DNA from: Chryseobacterium sp. S0630
GTDB taxonomy: Bacteria > Bacteroidota > Bacteroidia > Flavobacteriales > Weeksellaceae
DNA: 64,000 nt
Direction: 5' to 3'
Assembly: GCF_024158915.1 (NCBI RefSeq)
Contig: NZ_JAMZGF010000013.1
Span: forward strand, 36,449 to 100,448
The notes beneath the pieces were generated by a model that was not told where the DNA came from, did not search any database, and was given only the letters and a program-made list of their open reading frames with translations. Shown piece by piece: positions 26,915 to 36,545 of this stretch. Position numbers and translations under genes: made by a program. The first letter of the stretch is position 1, and every line of letters starts with the position of its first letter.

Positions 26915-27799
26915 CTAAAGTTGTTGCTGCAACTGTTTCGGTGTATTTCTGTATTTCTGTTTGAAAGATGCTATAAAATGGGCAGGAGTTTCAAAGCCAA
27001 CTTCGTACGCTATTTCGGTAACGTTCTTTTCTGAGTTCTTTAATAATTCATAAGACTCTTCCAATCGGCGTTGCATAATCCATTTTCCGGGATTTGTTTT
27101 GAAGGTCTGCACAAATTTTCGTTTAAACGTTGATAAACTACAGTTTGCAAGAAAAGCATATTGCTCCAAGGAAATATTTTCTTTGTAATTGTTCTGCATC
27201 AAAACCACCAAATCAGGATTTTGATGGGTATCAAGACTACGCAATCTTTTTTCAAAATGATATCCATTGGGAGCCGAAATCAGAACTTGAAATAATTCTC
27301 TGATTTTAAATGGTAATAGAACCTGTAACCGTTCTTTATCCTCATTTGATTCAAAATAAGATTTAAATTGAGTAATGACAGAATTCATTAATACATCTTC
27401 CTCCAGCAATGCAATATCTCCGTTTAGACAGTCTTCAACTTGTATCTCAGCAGTATTTTTACAATCAAAAATTGTATCGATTTGAGATTGGAGCCAAGTA
27501 TCAGAAAAGAAAATAATAATCGATTCATACCCTTTTTCTTCATCTTCAATTTTGTCGGAAACCAGATAAGAACCTTTTTTCATAAAAAATCCGGAACCTG
27601 CCGGAACAATTCTCTTCATTCCACAACCCAAAATCTCTTTTGTACCGTGCAGAACAATGCTGATCATATTCATATGAACGCACATATTAGCTCTGATGAT
27701 TTCCTGACGTGTCTGATAATGCATCATCTGAATATCGTCATTCCACGATAAAACCTTGGGATTTTCTTTGATAATCTTACTGCAATTGAGATTGTTCAT
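26915..27799 (-). CDS. AraC family regulator (candidate regulator of the type B operators)
   Basis: The 294-aa protein has an N-terminal sensor region and a C-terminal AraC domain. The first HTH is around LEQYAFLANCSLSTFKRKFV and the second around VTEIAYEVGFETPAHFIASF, with NTPKQLQQQ at the end. It sits among three genes carrying type B tandem operators (upstream of 25178, 26801 and 28537), so it is the obvious candidate to bind them. Its own upstream region holds a type A operator at 27857-27884, which suggests a cascade in which the other AraC protein controls this one. Both assignments are inference. Confidence 0.9.
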   Translation of the reverse strand: MNNLNCSKIIKENPKVLSWNDDIQMMHYQTRQEIIRANMCVHMNMISIVLHGTKEILGCGMKRIVPAGSGFFMKKGSYLVSDKIEDEEKGYESIIIFFSDTWLQSQIDTIFDCKNTAEIQVEDCLNGDIALLEEDVLMNSVITQFKSYFESNEDKERLQVLLPFKIRELFQVLISAPNGYHFEKRLRSLDTHQNPDLVVLMQNNYKENISLEQYAFLANCSLSTFKRKFVQTFKTNPGKWIMQRRLEESYELLKNSEKNVTEIAYEVGFETPAHFIASFKQKYRNTPKQLQQQL

Positions 27800-27856
27800 T
27801 GTTCAATAATTTTCTTGCTGTGACCGGTAAAATTGATAAATTTAAAACTGATATAA

Positions 27857-27884
27857 AATGGACAATTTTTACTTCGTAATGGAC
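27857..27884 (-). promoter_or_regulatory. Type A tandem operator upstream of the second AraC gene
   Basis: AATGGAC occurs at 27857 and 27878, a direct repeat with 21-bp period. It is the reverse complement of the type A half site, so the site points toward the minus-strand AraC gene at 27799. On that strand a weak TTTA element lies 33 bp after the start of the nearer half site, the spacing seen at the two plus-strand type A promoters. Confidence 0.55.
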
Positions 27885-27952
27885 AAATTTTTATTAAACT
27901 TGAAAAGAGATGCATTGATATACATCTCTTTTTTATTAATTTTAATTACCGC

Positions 27953-28537
27953 TTATTTCAATTCAGTGCTTAATTGGGCAACATTTGAATCTTCTTTCTC
28001 AGCATTAAAACGATCCAGAAAATCAAGATATAAGGGTACACTTCTTTCTACCCATTCTTCTGATGGCTCGAATGTCATTCCGTAGTAAGCAAAATGTGGT
28101 TGGTAATCTGCTTTTATCCAATCAAACATTGCTTCAAAAGGATGGGTAAGATCCTCAAGATTAAATTTCAAGGGTGTTCCGCGTTGTAAATGTTCTTCTT
28201 TTAAACCTAATGAAATCGCCAAAGCCACTTTCTTCCCTCCAAATTTAAAACCGCTTGAGCTTCCGTATGCCCAACCGTGTGTAAGAACTTCGTCAAGCCA
28301 CTTTTTTAATAATGCAGGAGCGTAATACCAATAGTATGGGAATTGGAAGATAATATGGTCGTGTTCTTCAATTAGTTTTTGTTCTGCAGCAATATCAAGC
28401 TTCTGATCAGGATAAACTTTGTGTAATTGGTGTATGTGGAATTTCTCTGGATATTTTTCCAGTTCTGTAAGCCATCGTTTGTTAATTACTGAATTATCCA
28501 TATTTGGATGCGTGATGATAATCAATGTCTTTTTCAT
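27953..28537 (-). CDS. NAD(P)H-dependent flavin oxidoreductase / quinone reductase-like
   Basis: The 194-aa protein has a flavodoxin-like fold with the N-terminal strand TLIIITHPNMDNSV that binds FMN or FAD. The MdaB/KefF-type signature IIFQFPYYWYYAPALLKKWL is followed by THGWAYG. Such enzymes reduce quinones by two electrons, preventing redox cycling. The gene is monocistronic and preceded by a type B operator with a perfect TAATTTTG -7 element, placing it with the second OYE and the DsbA-like protein. Confidence 0.92.
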   Translation of the reverse strand: MKKTLIIITHPNMDNSVINKRWLTELEKYPEKFHIHQLHKVYPDQKLDIAAEQKLIEEHDHIIFQFPYYWYYAPALLKKWLDEVLTHGWAYGSSSGFKFGGKKVALAISLGLKEEHLQRGTPLKFNLEDLTHPFEAMFDWIKADYQPHFAYYGMTFEPSEEWVERSVPLYLDFLDRFNAEKEDSNVAQLSTELK

Positions 28538-28572
28538 TTTAAAATTAAGTATTTAATTAAGTTTTGATGAGA

Positions 28573-28639
28573 CAAAATTAGGTCAGGATTTGATGCTACT
28601 ATTTCATCAGAAGTTCAAAAACTATCGTGAAAAGTTCAG
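28573..28639 (-). promoter_or_regulatory. Type B tandem operator and promoter of the quinone reductase gene
   Basis: AGTTCA at 28612 and 28633 form a direct repeat with 21-bp period. On the minus strand the perfect -7 element TAATTTTG lies at 28573-28580, 37 bp after the start of the nearer half site. Spacing is identical to the two other type B promoters. Confidence 0.75.
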
Positions 28640-28724
28640 AGTTATTGATTATTGAAATCTATAACTGCTATTGTAAAAAATTCTCTTGCAACCTTTAAAA
28701 TTCAGAAATTTTAATTTGACCTAA

Positions 28725-28804
28725 AATGGACAATTTTCACATTAGAATGGATGAAATTTCATTGAGTTTGAACCGATTTTCATTAAAAATATTAACTAAG
28801 TTTA
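28725..28804 (+). promoter_or_regulatory. Type A tandem operator upstream of the serine hydrolase
   Basis: AATGGAC at 28725 and AATGGATG at 28746 repeat the type A half site with 21-bp period. A plus-strand -7-like TAAGTTTA lies at 28797-28804, ahead of the chosen start at 28822. On the minus strand a weak TTTA at the type A spacing could instead serve the quinone reductase, so the direction of control is uncertain. Confidence 0.5.
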
Positions 28805-28821
28805 CTACTCACAATAATGCT

Positions 28822-29925
28822 ATGCGACTACGTTTTATAATACTTATATTTCTCTGTCTGATTTTTAAAACTTCAGCTCAAACTCATACCAATCTTTATC
28901 AAAAAATTATCGATTCGGTTTATGAAAAGAATCCTGAAATGATTGGTGTTTTGGTACACATTGAATCTCCTAAAATTTCCTGGAGCTATGCTAAAGGCTT
29001 CGACGGGAAAAACTTAAAACAAAATTTGAATGTACGACAGCCGTTACTGATTGCGAGTACCACCAAAACATTTATGGCGGCAACGATACTTCGATTGGCA
29101 GAAAAAGGTAAGTTAAATATTAATCAAAATATAAAAAACCTAATTACTGAAACATCAAGAATGCAATTGACGAAGGCAGGATACAATTTAGATTCTATAA
29201 CCATCCGTCATTTGCTTTCTCATACTTCTGGAATCAGAGATTATGTTGATGAGGGTTATTTCACTTATATCAATGAAAATAAACAACATCAATGGACAAG
29301 AGAAGAACAGATTGAAAGAGCAGCAAAATTGGGACATCCTTTAGGAAAACCTGGAACAATATTTCATTATGCAGACATCAATTATGTTTTGCTTTCTAAA
29401 ATTATTGAGCATTTTACGAATGAACCGTTTTACACATCAGTTCGGAAATTATTAATGTTCAAAAAGAATCATTTAAACAATACCTGGTTTATCCAGCTGG
29501 AAAAACAGCATAAAAATACTTTACCATTAGTTAATCAATACTGGAGTCATTTTAACTGGAATATTAAAGATCTGAATCCTTCGTGGGATTTGTATGGCGG
29601 TGGCGGATTGGCTTCTAATGTAGAAGATATGGCTCGGTTTTATCAATTACTTTTTACCGAAAAAATTATTAAAAACAAAGATATTTTAAAGCTAATGTCT
29701 ACGAATGTTCCGCCAGATTTTACAACTAATTATTGTTTGGGAATTCGTAAAATTAAAGTCGGGAATATTATGGGATACAATCACGGAGGTGGTTTGGGCA
29801 CCGATGCAACTTATTTTCCTGAACTGAATACAACTATTTCGATTGCTTCTGTTGAAGCTGATAAAAGAAATGTTGCTTTGCAGATGAGGGATGTTTTGGT
29901 TAAGAGGCTAAAGAAAGAAATGTAA
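28822..29925 (+). CDS. Serine hydrolase, class C beta-lactamase/DD-peptidase-like
   Basis: The start at 28822 gives 367 residues with a signal peptide (MRLRFIILIFLCLIF, cleavage near TSAQ). A start at 28726 would add 32 residues without signal character and would overlap the type A operator. Catalytic motifs of the beta-lactamase-C/penicillin-binding family are visible: SxxK in ASTTKTFMAA, YxN in YADINYV, and a HGGG in YNHGGGLG replacing the KTG triad element. These proteins include esterases, peptidases and beta-lactamases. Antibiotic hydrolysis should not be assumed. Confidence 0.85.
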   Translation: MRLRFIILIFLCLIFKTSAQTHTNLYQKIIDSVYEKNPEMIGVLVHIESPKISWSYAKGFDGKNLKQNLNVRQPLLIASTTKTFMAATILRLAEKGKLNINQNIKNLITETSRMQLTKAGYNLDSITIRHLLSHTSGIRDYVDEGYFTYINENKQHQWTREEQIERAAKLGHPLGKPGTIFHYADINYVLLSKIIEHFTNEPFYTSVRKLLMFKKNHLNNTWFIQLEKQHKNTLPLVNQYWSHFNWNIKDLNPSWDLYGGGGLASNVEDMARFYQLLFTEKIIKNKDILKLMSTNVPPDFTTNYCLGIRKIKVGNIMGYNHGGGLGTDATYFPELNTTISIASVEADKRNVALQMRDVLVKRLKKEM

Positions 29926-30180
29926 ATAAACTATAAAAACTTGACACAAAAAAACTAAGACAGTTATACATTTAAATATATAGAATCAATTAAATACAAA
30001 TTAAGGATGTTGTTTCTTAGCTTACTCTATTTAAAATATAGATTTATTTTTCAGGTAAAATATAGTCTAATACATTAGTGTTTGTTACGAAAGAGAAAAA
30101 ACTGGACCCCAAACGTACAGTTTTCGAACACTTTTATAGAAGATTTAATAAAACTTGCAGAACTTGAGCACCTATAATTA
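29926..30180. other. Gene-free stretch between the stress region and the defence-like island
   Basis: No gene is seen. The stretch is A/T rich and contains a motif at 30121-30165 (TTTTCGAACA, then AAAACTTGCAGAACTTG) related to segments at 12343-12389 and 38691-38712. Confidence 0.4.
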
Positions 30181-31050
30181 TTAGGTATATTCAGAGTTTA
30201 TCTTTCTAACAAAATCTTGTAAATAATGCTCGTTTTCACAAGCTATGATTTGTCTGCTGTAATCATAATTTGCTTTATTAAGGAAGTAAACGTGATTACT
30301 GGTAACGCGATGAATTCCGGGAGGTCTTGGCAGGGATTTCAGTTTAGAAGAACTAAAATGGAGGTATAACTTACTGGTTAATGGCAAACCAATATAGACT
30401 CTATCTAGTGCATCAGGGTTGAAATAATTATTGATGCGGCCGCGCATGGTGGCCGCTCCAAAGTCCGGTAAAATGAAATAATCATTTTCATTTTCTGGTA
30501 TATCAACAGAAAGAATGAGATCACCCATTGCATTGATTACATCGTGAGCAAATTTAATATAGTCAAGGTTGTTGCTATATTTTACCTCATCATTGAAATC
30601 AAAGTGTCTTTTATATGCCGATTTTAATTCCTCGGTTCCCATCTCCATTATAATCTTCATTCCATTTTTGAGTGCATTATCTGTTTCTCGCTTGCGGTCA
30701 GGAGTTCTTAATTCTGCAATAAGGCCATAGCCTGCCAGATAAAGAAGAGCTTCATGGGAATCATCATCCAGCTTATCCGTTTCTACCAATTTCTTTACAA
30801 TTTCTACACAACTCGGAAAATCCTTTTCAAAATTTTGATTCAACTCTTCTTCAATTGTGGAGTAATCATATTCATCACTTATTGTACGTTTTGTGTTCAG
30901 ATTCTTTTCACTAAAAATACTTTTTGTAGTGTTCTTTTTAAAGTGACGGTTTTGGTTTTTATCAAAAAGATAAATCTCCTTCTTTTCTTTATTGAAGAAA
31001 TTTTTTATGTGCGCTTGCGAAATATAATGGTGGTTCTTTGGTATACTCAT
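30181..31050 (-). CDS. DUF4238 domain-containing protein
   Basis: The 289-aa protein begins with the DUF4238 hallmark IPKNHHYISQAHIKNFFN, followed by a basic strand EIYLFDKNQNRHFKKN. Later parts include DNDYFILPDF-type and LPLTSKLYLHFSSSK stretches typical of this family. The biochemical function is unknown. DUF4238 genes are scattered and often found in variable regions. This one is divergent from a large helicase and the Gabija-like pair, with 206 bp between, and may belong to the same defence island. Confidence 0.8.
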   Translation of the reverse strand: MSIPKNHHYISQAHIKNFFNKEKKEIYLFDKNQNRHFKKNTTKSIFSEKNLNTKRTISDEYDYSTIEEELNQNFEKDFPSCVEIVKKLVETDKLDDDSHEALLYLAGYGLIAELRTPDRKRETDNALKNGMKIIMEMGTEELKSAYKRHFDFNDEVKYSNNLDYIKFAHDVINAMGDLILSVDIPENENDYFILPDFGAATMRGRINNYFNPDALDRVYIGLPLTSKLYLHFSSSKLKSLPRPPGIHRVTSNHVYFLNKANYDYSRQIIACENEHYLQDFVRKINSEYT

Positions 31051-31256
31051 AAATAGTTTAGTCTTTTCTTTACACCGATTTTTATTAGGTTGTTATGTTT
31101 TGGGAGACTTCCCTTTTATAGGAGTTAATAATTATCTCACTTACATCTTCTTCTCCTTCTAATCAATAAATTATACTGCTTTGTTGTTCAATAATAAGTA
31201 GAATTGCCAACCAAAAATATACTTATTTTTCGTAATATAGTGGCACAAACTAATAA

Positions 31257-34200
31257 ATGATGAGCACATCAGAGCAACATGTACTTAATTTTTGGAGAAA
31301 TGTAGAGGTTTTCGATCTTCCTCAATTTAATAAAGATAGTTACCCACTAATAGAAAATAGCCCTTTGCCTTGGCTACAAGGAGAACGACCTGCAAAGAAA
31401 AATTACGTTTGGCAATACACTTTACTTTTTGGAAAATTAGAGAAGAAAAAAGTGATAGAAAAGATTGATGCCTTATTAGAGGTGAAAAATGTTCAGGCAG
31501 ATTGGGAGCAACAGGTAAGCGGGGATACTTGTCTTGCTGCGATTCTTCTTGATGCCGAAGGCAGACCTGATGAAAGAAGCTATGTGCTTGCATCCTATAT
31601 CGCCGGGATGCAAGCGCTGGCACAAAACAAAAATTGCGAGCTGGTTTCATCATTGCTTAACACAGTGCAAGCAGATTTTGAACTCCGTTACAACATTCCT
31701 CCTATTCCTGAAAAGATAACTGATGAAGATGAAAAGGCTGCAAGAAAAGGAAAGGTTGTAACAAGGGAACTGTTGCATCATGAACTGGATTACTTGCAAA
31801 AACAAATACGGACTTGGAATGAGGAACCTATTAAAATATTTTTATTAGCAAAAGAAGTTCACAAGAAAAGTAAACCGGAAGTCAATTTTCTAAACAGTTT
31901 TTATTTAGATGATCTTAATTACTTGTGTTCTTTAGACCCAGAAAATTACAATGGATCATTACAGGAATACCTGAATTCCCAAAATAACGAAAGCCAAAGA
32001 AAAGATGTTTTAGCTGATCGCAAATATTTTTTCGATTGTATTCATCCTAAAAATATGTCTGCCGGGAAATGGCCTTCCTCACCGTCTTATAGTCTTTACA
32101 CTGCGCAAGTTGCTGCGGTAAACAATTTGTTTTCTTCTATTGAAGAACATGGCGGAATAAAAGGTATCAATGGCCCTCCAGGAACAGGAAAAACAACTTT
32201 ATTGCTTGATGTTGTGGCCGAAGTGATTGTCAAAAGAGCCAGACAAATGATGAAATTAGGATGTGATAATATTTTTCATAAGAAGTATGAGAAAATAGAA
32301 AAAGATGAGGGCTTTGCCGGCTATTTTCATCTTCACAAGAGCCTGCTTAATAGGTATGGTATTGTAGTAGTCAGTAATAATAATGCGGCAGTGGAAAATA
32401 TTACCAAAGAACTACCTTCTCTGAAGAAGATAGACAGCGAGGCTTTTCCCCAAGCAGCATATTTTACGGAGCAGGCACAGAATTTAACAGAAAACCCTAA
32501 TTGGGGAACGTTAAGCGCTGCGTTGGGAAATGCAGAAAACAGAAAGAATTTCAGAGATGCTTTCTGGAAATCTGACGCAAACAAAAACTTTATTGGCTTT
32601 CATGATTTACTTTACAACGTTTATCAAAATAAAGAAGATAATCAGAGCGGAATACATCTTGCAAATTTTGAAGCAACCAAAGAGAAGTTGACTGTTCTTT
32701 TGAAAGACTTTGCGGTATTTCAACAAAGAGCAACAGCATTTCATGATGGTTTGATGAAGTATCAAAAAGATGTAAAAGAAAAAACCGGCCTGGAACGGGA
32801 AGTAATTTCATTGGATGCTCAAAAAAAAGTGTTGTCAGAAAAAAGCACTGCATTTGGACAACAAATAACGGAGCGAGAATCGGCTATCCAGAATTTGCAA
32901 ACCAACCTTCAATTATTGCAAAACACAAAACCTTCATTATTCTTTTTCCAAAAATTATTTAAAACGTCATCTTATCAGCAATGGAATATGAAGGTTGAAC
33001 AGTATCTTGATCAGTATGACCAGTTGCAATCACAATACAAAACCCTTCGCATAGAACAGCAAGAATGTGAGACAGAATTATCAATAGTGCAAAACAAACT
33101 ACAACAAATCTCAAAACAATTAGATTCGTTAAAACATACTATCCAACTCTATCTTAATAAGCGGAAAGAGCTTCATACTTTTTACCGTATTGAATACAAA
33201 AATCTAGTAGATACTGATTTTAGTTTTCTGCCAATGAGTGAGCTGCAAAAAAGGATGCCCTATCACTCTGCGCAAATTGCACAATTGAGAAGCAAAATAT
33301 TTCTATTAAGCATAGAGCTTCATCAACATGCAATTATGGCAAATGCCAAATATGTACGCAATAATCTAAATCTCTTTTTTGAAATGCTTTCTGGCTACAC
33401 AAGTGTTCAAGAGAATATTGTTAGCAATTTATGGAGTACTTTCTTTTTATGCGTACCCGTTGTATCCACTACTCTCGCTTCAGTTAGCCGTTTATTCCCG
33501 AATAAAGAAAAAGATCAAATCGGATGGTTATTGATTGATGAAGCCGGACAGGCAACTCCACAATCGGCAGCAGGCATCATTTATCGTTCTAAGCGATGCG
33601 TGATTGTTGGTGATCCTTTACAGGTTGAACCGGTCGTAACCATTCCGAAAAACTTGGTCTATAAACTCATGCAACAAGAGAAGGTAGATCAAATATGGTC
33701 GCCCGTGCACACTTCTGTGCAACAATTAGCAGATCGAATCTCGGAAAAAGGAACCTATATGCCGCTTGCGAATTCGGATGAAAAAATATGGACAGGCTTT
33801 CCACTTCGTACCCACCGAAGATGCGATAACCCGATGTTTGATATTGCGAACAAAATAGCTTATGACGGGCAAATGGTAAAAGATACCGAAGATGATACCA
33901 TAAATAAATTTATTGGAAACTCTACTTGGTTTCATGTGGAGGATACAACCTTGGTCAACAAACATACACTCAAAGGTGAGATTGAATTGCTGAAAATAAA
34001 AATACAGGAATTAAGAGGTGAAAAATACCAGGGTGAAATTTTTATTATTTCTCCTTTTGCTTTGGTCGCCGGCTTTTGTGAATGGGAGTTTAAAAATGAT
34101 CCAAAAATATCTTGCGGAACCATTCATAGATTTCAGGGCAAGGAAGCGGATGTTGTATTCCTTGTTTTGGGTAGTGATCCAAAATCTCCGGGAGCCAGAA

Positions 34201-34331
34201 ACTGGGCTTCCCAAAAACCCAATATGCTCAATGTGGCCCTCACCCGTGCAAAGAAACGAATCTATGTCATCGGCAATAAAAACTTATGGGGACAATGTGA
34301 CTTCTATAAAGATATGCATAATGCCTTGTAA
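31257..34331 (+). CDS. Large SF1 (Upf1-like) helicase with AAA domain
   Basis: The 1024-aa protein has about 300 N-terminal residues without a recognised domain. Walker A is GPPGTGKTT (near 305-313) and Walker B LLIDEAGQATPQSA (near 758-771). Helicase motifs TIHRFQGKEADVVF (near 955) and NVALTRAKKRIYVIG (near 992) follow. Between the Walker motifs lies an insert of over 300 residues with a long coiled coil (about 470-650). This layout matches Upf1/Dna2-like SF1 helicases found in prokaryotic defence islands. It probably unwinds or translocates on nucleic acid. The Gabija-like genes follow in the same direction, 218 bp downstream. Confidence 0.88.
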   Translation: MMSTSEQHVLNFWRNVEVFDLPQFNKDSYPLIENSPLPWLQGERPAKKNYVWQYTLLFGKLEKKKVIEKIDALLEVKNVQADWEQQVSGDTCLAAILLDAEGRPDERSYVLASYIAGMQALAQNKNCELVSSLLNTVQADFELRYNIPPIPEKITDEDEKAARKGKVVTRELLHHELDYLQKQIRTWNEEPIKIFLLAKEVHKKSKPEVNFLNSFYLDDLNYLCSLDPENYNGSLQEYLNSQNNESQRKDVLADRKYFFDCIHPKNMSAGKWPSSPSYSLYTAQVAAVNNLFSSIEEHGGIKGINGPPGTGKTTLLLDVVAEVIVKRARQMMKLGCDNIFHKKYEKIEKDEGFAGYFHLHKSLLNRYGIVVVSNNNAAVENITKELPSLKKIDSEAFPQAAYFTEQAQNLTENPNWGTLSAALGNAENRKNFRDAFWKSDANKNFIGFHDLLYNVYQNKEDNQSGIHLANFEATKEKLTVLLKDFAVFQQRATAFHDGLMKYQKDVKEKTGLEREVISLDAQKKVLSEKSTAFGQQITERESAIQNLQTNLQLLQNTKPSLFFFQKLFKTSSYQQWNMKVEQYLDQYDQLQSQYKTLRIEQQECETELSIVQNKLQQISKQLDSLKHTIQLYLNKRKELHTFYRIEYKNLVDTDFSFLPMSELQKRMPYHSAQIAQLRSKIFLLSIELHQHAIMANAKYVRNNLNLFFEMLSGYTSVQENIVSNLWSTFFLCVPVVSTTLASVSRLFPNKEKDQIGWLLIDEAGQATPQSAAGIIYRSKRCVIVGDPLQVEPVVTIPKNLVYKLMQQEKVDQIWSPVHTSVQQLADRISEKGTYMPLANSDEKIWTGFPLRTHRRCDNPMFDIANKIAYDGQMVKDTEDDTINKFIGNSTWFHVEDTTLVNKHTLKGEIELLKIKIQELRGEKYQGEIFIISPFALVAGFCEWEFKNDPKISCGTIHRFQGKEADVVFLVLGSDPKSPGARNWASQKPNMLNVALTRAKKRIYVIGNKNLWGQCDFYKDMHNAL

Positions 34332-34549
34332 ATTTGGAAAATACACTTTAAAGAAATTAATAAAACTAACCATAAATGTTAGGTAGTAACTTTAATCAAT
34401 AACAATCCAAATTAATTACGGAAAACCACAACCTTAATAGCATTAACTTTTATAAATTGGTTTGAAGTATAATGTTAAAGAGACTTCTATCGATACTAAA
34501 AATGTGATAGATAAGAACAGAAAATAATCTAATAACTCGAAATATCATT
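34332..34549 (+). other. Intergenic gap before the OLD nuclease gene
   Basis: No gene or strong hairpin is seen in these 218 bp. A separate promoter for the OLD/UvrD pair is likely but I could not pick a clear -7 element. Confidence 0.3.
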
Positions 34550-36541
34550 ATGAGAATATCATCAGTTACAATAAGGGGCTATAAATCATATGGTTCTAAA
34601 GGAGTAACCATTCCTTTACAGGATAAGCTGGCCGGCTTTATTGGTTTAAACAGTGCCGGAAAGACTTCCGCATTAGAAGCACTTAGAAAGCTTTTTGGAT
34701 CATCTTTGATGGAACGGGAAATATTCGCATCAGACTTTCACATAGGAAAAGATGAAATGCCTAAAGATATTACAGAAAGAGAACTTTCTATTGAAGTAAG
34801 AATTGATTTTCCACCAGATGGAGATGATTCAGTTCCTCATTTCTTTTCAGATATGGTAGTGGACGATACGGATGAAGATCCTTATTTACGGATACGACTT
34901 GAATCAAGCTGGAGAAAATCAGAATTGATACCGCAAGGAGAAATAGATGTAAAGACTTATTTCATCAACGTAGCACAAGGCGAGCCGGAAGAGGCAGACA
35001 CAAAGAAAATTTTTCCAAGTCGTCTCAGAGGTCTTATTCAAATACATTATGTCCCTGCAATCCGAAAGCCAGGTGAACAACTAAAGTACGCCTCCGGTAG
35101 TATACTGCACCGGCTATTAAAAAAAATCAATTGGAAGGATGATTTCAAAGAAAAATTTGACACCAAAATAAGCGAGATAAATGATGCCTTCAAGGGATTA
35201 TCAGAGTTTAATACTATTCAAACTTCCATTGCTTCCTTTTGGCAAAAATTTCACAAAGATGAACGTTATAGCGAAACAACACTAAGCTTTGGAGGAAGTG
35301 ACCTTGACTCCATTCTAAAAAAACTGGAAATATCCTTTAGTCCTACAGGTACGCACAAACCATTTGGTATTGATGAATTGGGTGAAGGTTACCGTTCCCT
35401 ATTTTATCTGACTCTGGTATGTTCGTTACTGGATGTAGAAGAAGCGTTGTCCAAAGAAAAAGATGAAGAAACGATCGGAACAACAAGACCATTACTTACT
35501 ATTTTAGCTATTGAAGAACCGGAAAACCACATTGCCCCACAGTTGTTAGGAAGGGTAATTAAAATTCTTAAATCGATTTCAGAAAAAGAAAATTCACAGG
35601 TATTACTATCATCTCATACGCCTGCAATAATAAAACGGCTTAAACCCGAACAAATCCTTCATTTCAGAATCACAGATGTTTATGAGACAGAAGTGAATCA
35701 AATCAAGCTTCCGGAAAAGACGGACGAAGCATACAAATATGTAAAAGAAGCCGTTCGTAACTATCCTGAAATTTATTTTGCCCGATTGGTCGTTATTGGT
35801 GAAGGTGATAGCGAAGAAGTGATATTCAACAGATTGATGAACGTTATGGATGTAGACTTCGACGACAATATCATCACTTTTGCACCATTAGGCCATCGGT
35901 TTGTGAATCATATTTGGAGATTGTTGGATGCTTTACGTATTCCTTATATAACGCTTCTGGATTTAGATAGTGAAAGAGAAGGCGGCGGCTGGGGACGAGT
36001 AAAATATGCACTTCAACAACTTTTACAAATTGGAGTTAAGAAGGAGAAGTTATTAAGTATAGAAGGGGGTGCCATAATGACGATACAGAAACTTAAACAA
36101 ATGCACACTTGGGATTTAGTGCATGCTAAAGCTTTACAAGGATGGATCAGACGACTAAAAAAGTATAATGTTTTTTATTCTGCCCCGCTCGATTTAGATT
36201 TTTTAATGCTTATGCATTACCCTGAATTTTATAAAAAGGCTATTCCAAAAGGAGGTGGCCCTCAAATCCCTGATAAAGATGAAAAACCAGAAGAATTTGA
36301 AGAAAAATTAACAGGGTCAATACAAGCCACATTGAAATCAAAAAAAGCAACTGGTTACACCTATTCCGAAGAAGAAAAAGAATTAATGATTTGGTATAAC
36401 TATCATTTTTTAGGAAGAGGAAAACCAACAACACATATTCAAGTACTATCATCAATGAGTAATGAGGAAATTGAAGAATGCTTACCGCCTGTATTTACTG
36501 AAATTTTTGAACGTATAGCTTCTATTCTAAATACACATTAA
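34550..36541 (+). CDS. OLD family ATP-dependent nuclease, Gabija GajA-like
   Basis: The 663-aa protein has an N-terminal ABC-type ATPase with Walker A GLNSAGKTS (residues 32-40), a YRSLFYLTLVCSLL signature region and Walker B LLTILAIEEPENH (acidic pair near 322-323). A C-terminal TOPRIM nuclease domain follows, with VIGEGDSEEVIF (glutamate near 418) and LLDLDSE (near 468-474). This order defines OLD nucleases. A class 2 OLD gene next to a UvrD-like helicase is the arrangement of the Gabija anti-phage system, in which GajA nicks DNA when nucleotides are depleted. It is about 85 residues longer than Bacillus GajA. The UvrD-like gene follows after 4 bp. Confidence 0.9.
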   Translation: MRISSVTIRGYKSYGSKGVTIPLQDKLAGFIGLNSAGKTSALEALRKLFGSSLMEREIFASDFHIGKDEMPKDITERELSIEVRIDFPPDGDDSVPHFFSDMVVDDTDEDPYLRIRLESSWRKSELIPQGEIDVKTYFINVAQGEPEEADTKKIFPSRLRGLIQIHYVPAIRKPGEQLKYASGSILHRLLKKINWKDDFKEKFDTKISEINDAFKGLSEFNTIQTSIASFWQKFHKDERYSETTLSFGGSDLDSILKKLEISFSPTGTHKPFGIDELGEGYRSLFYLTLVCSLLDVEEALSKEKDEETIGTTRPLLTILAIEEPENHIAPQLLGRVIKILKSISEKENSQVLLSSHTPAIIKRLKPEQILHFRITDVYETEVNQIKLPEKTDEAYKYVKEAVRNYPEIYFARLVVIGEGDSEEVIFNRLMNVMDVDFDDNIITFAPLGHRFVNHIWRLLDALRIPYITLLDLDSEREGGGWGRVKYALQQLLQIGVKKEKLLSIEGGAIMTIQKLKQMHTWDLVHAKALQGWIRRLKKYNVFYSAPLDLDFLMLMHYPEFYKKAIPKGGGPQIPDKDEKPEEFEEKLTGSIQATLKSKKATGYTYSEEEKELMIWYNYHFLGRGKPTTHIQVLSSMSNEEIEECLPPVFTEIFERIASILNTH

Positions 36542-36545
36542 GAAT

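Noticed and set aside
28726..28821. Upstream extension of the serine hydrolase to 28726
   Set aside because: It would overlap the type A operator and hide the clear signal peptide that begins at 28822.
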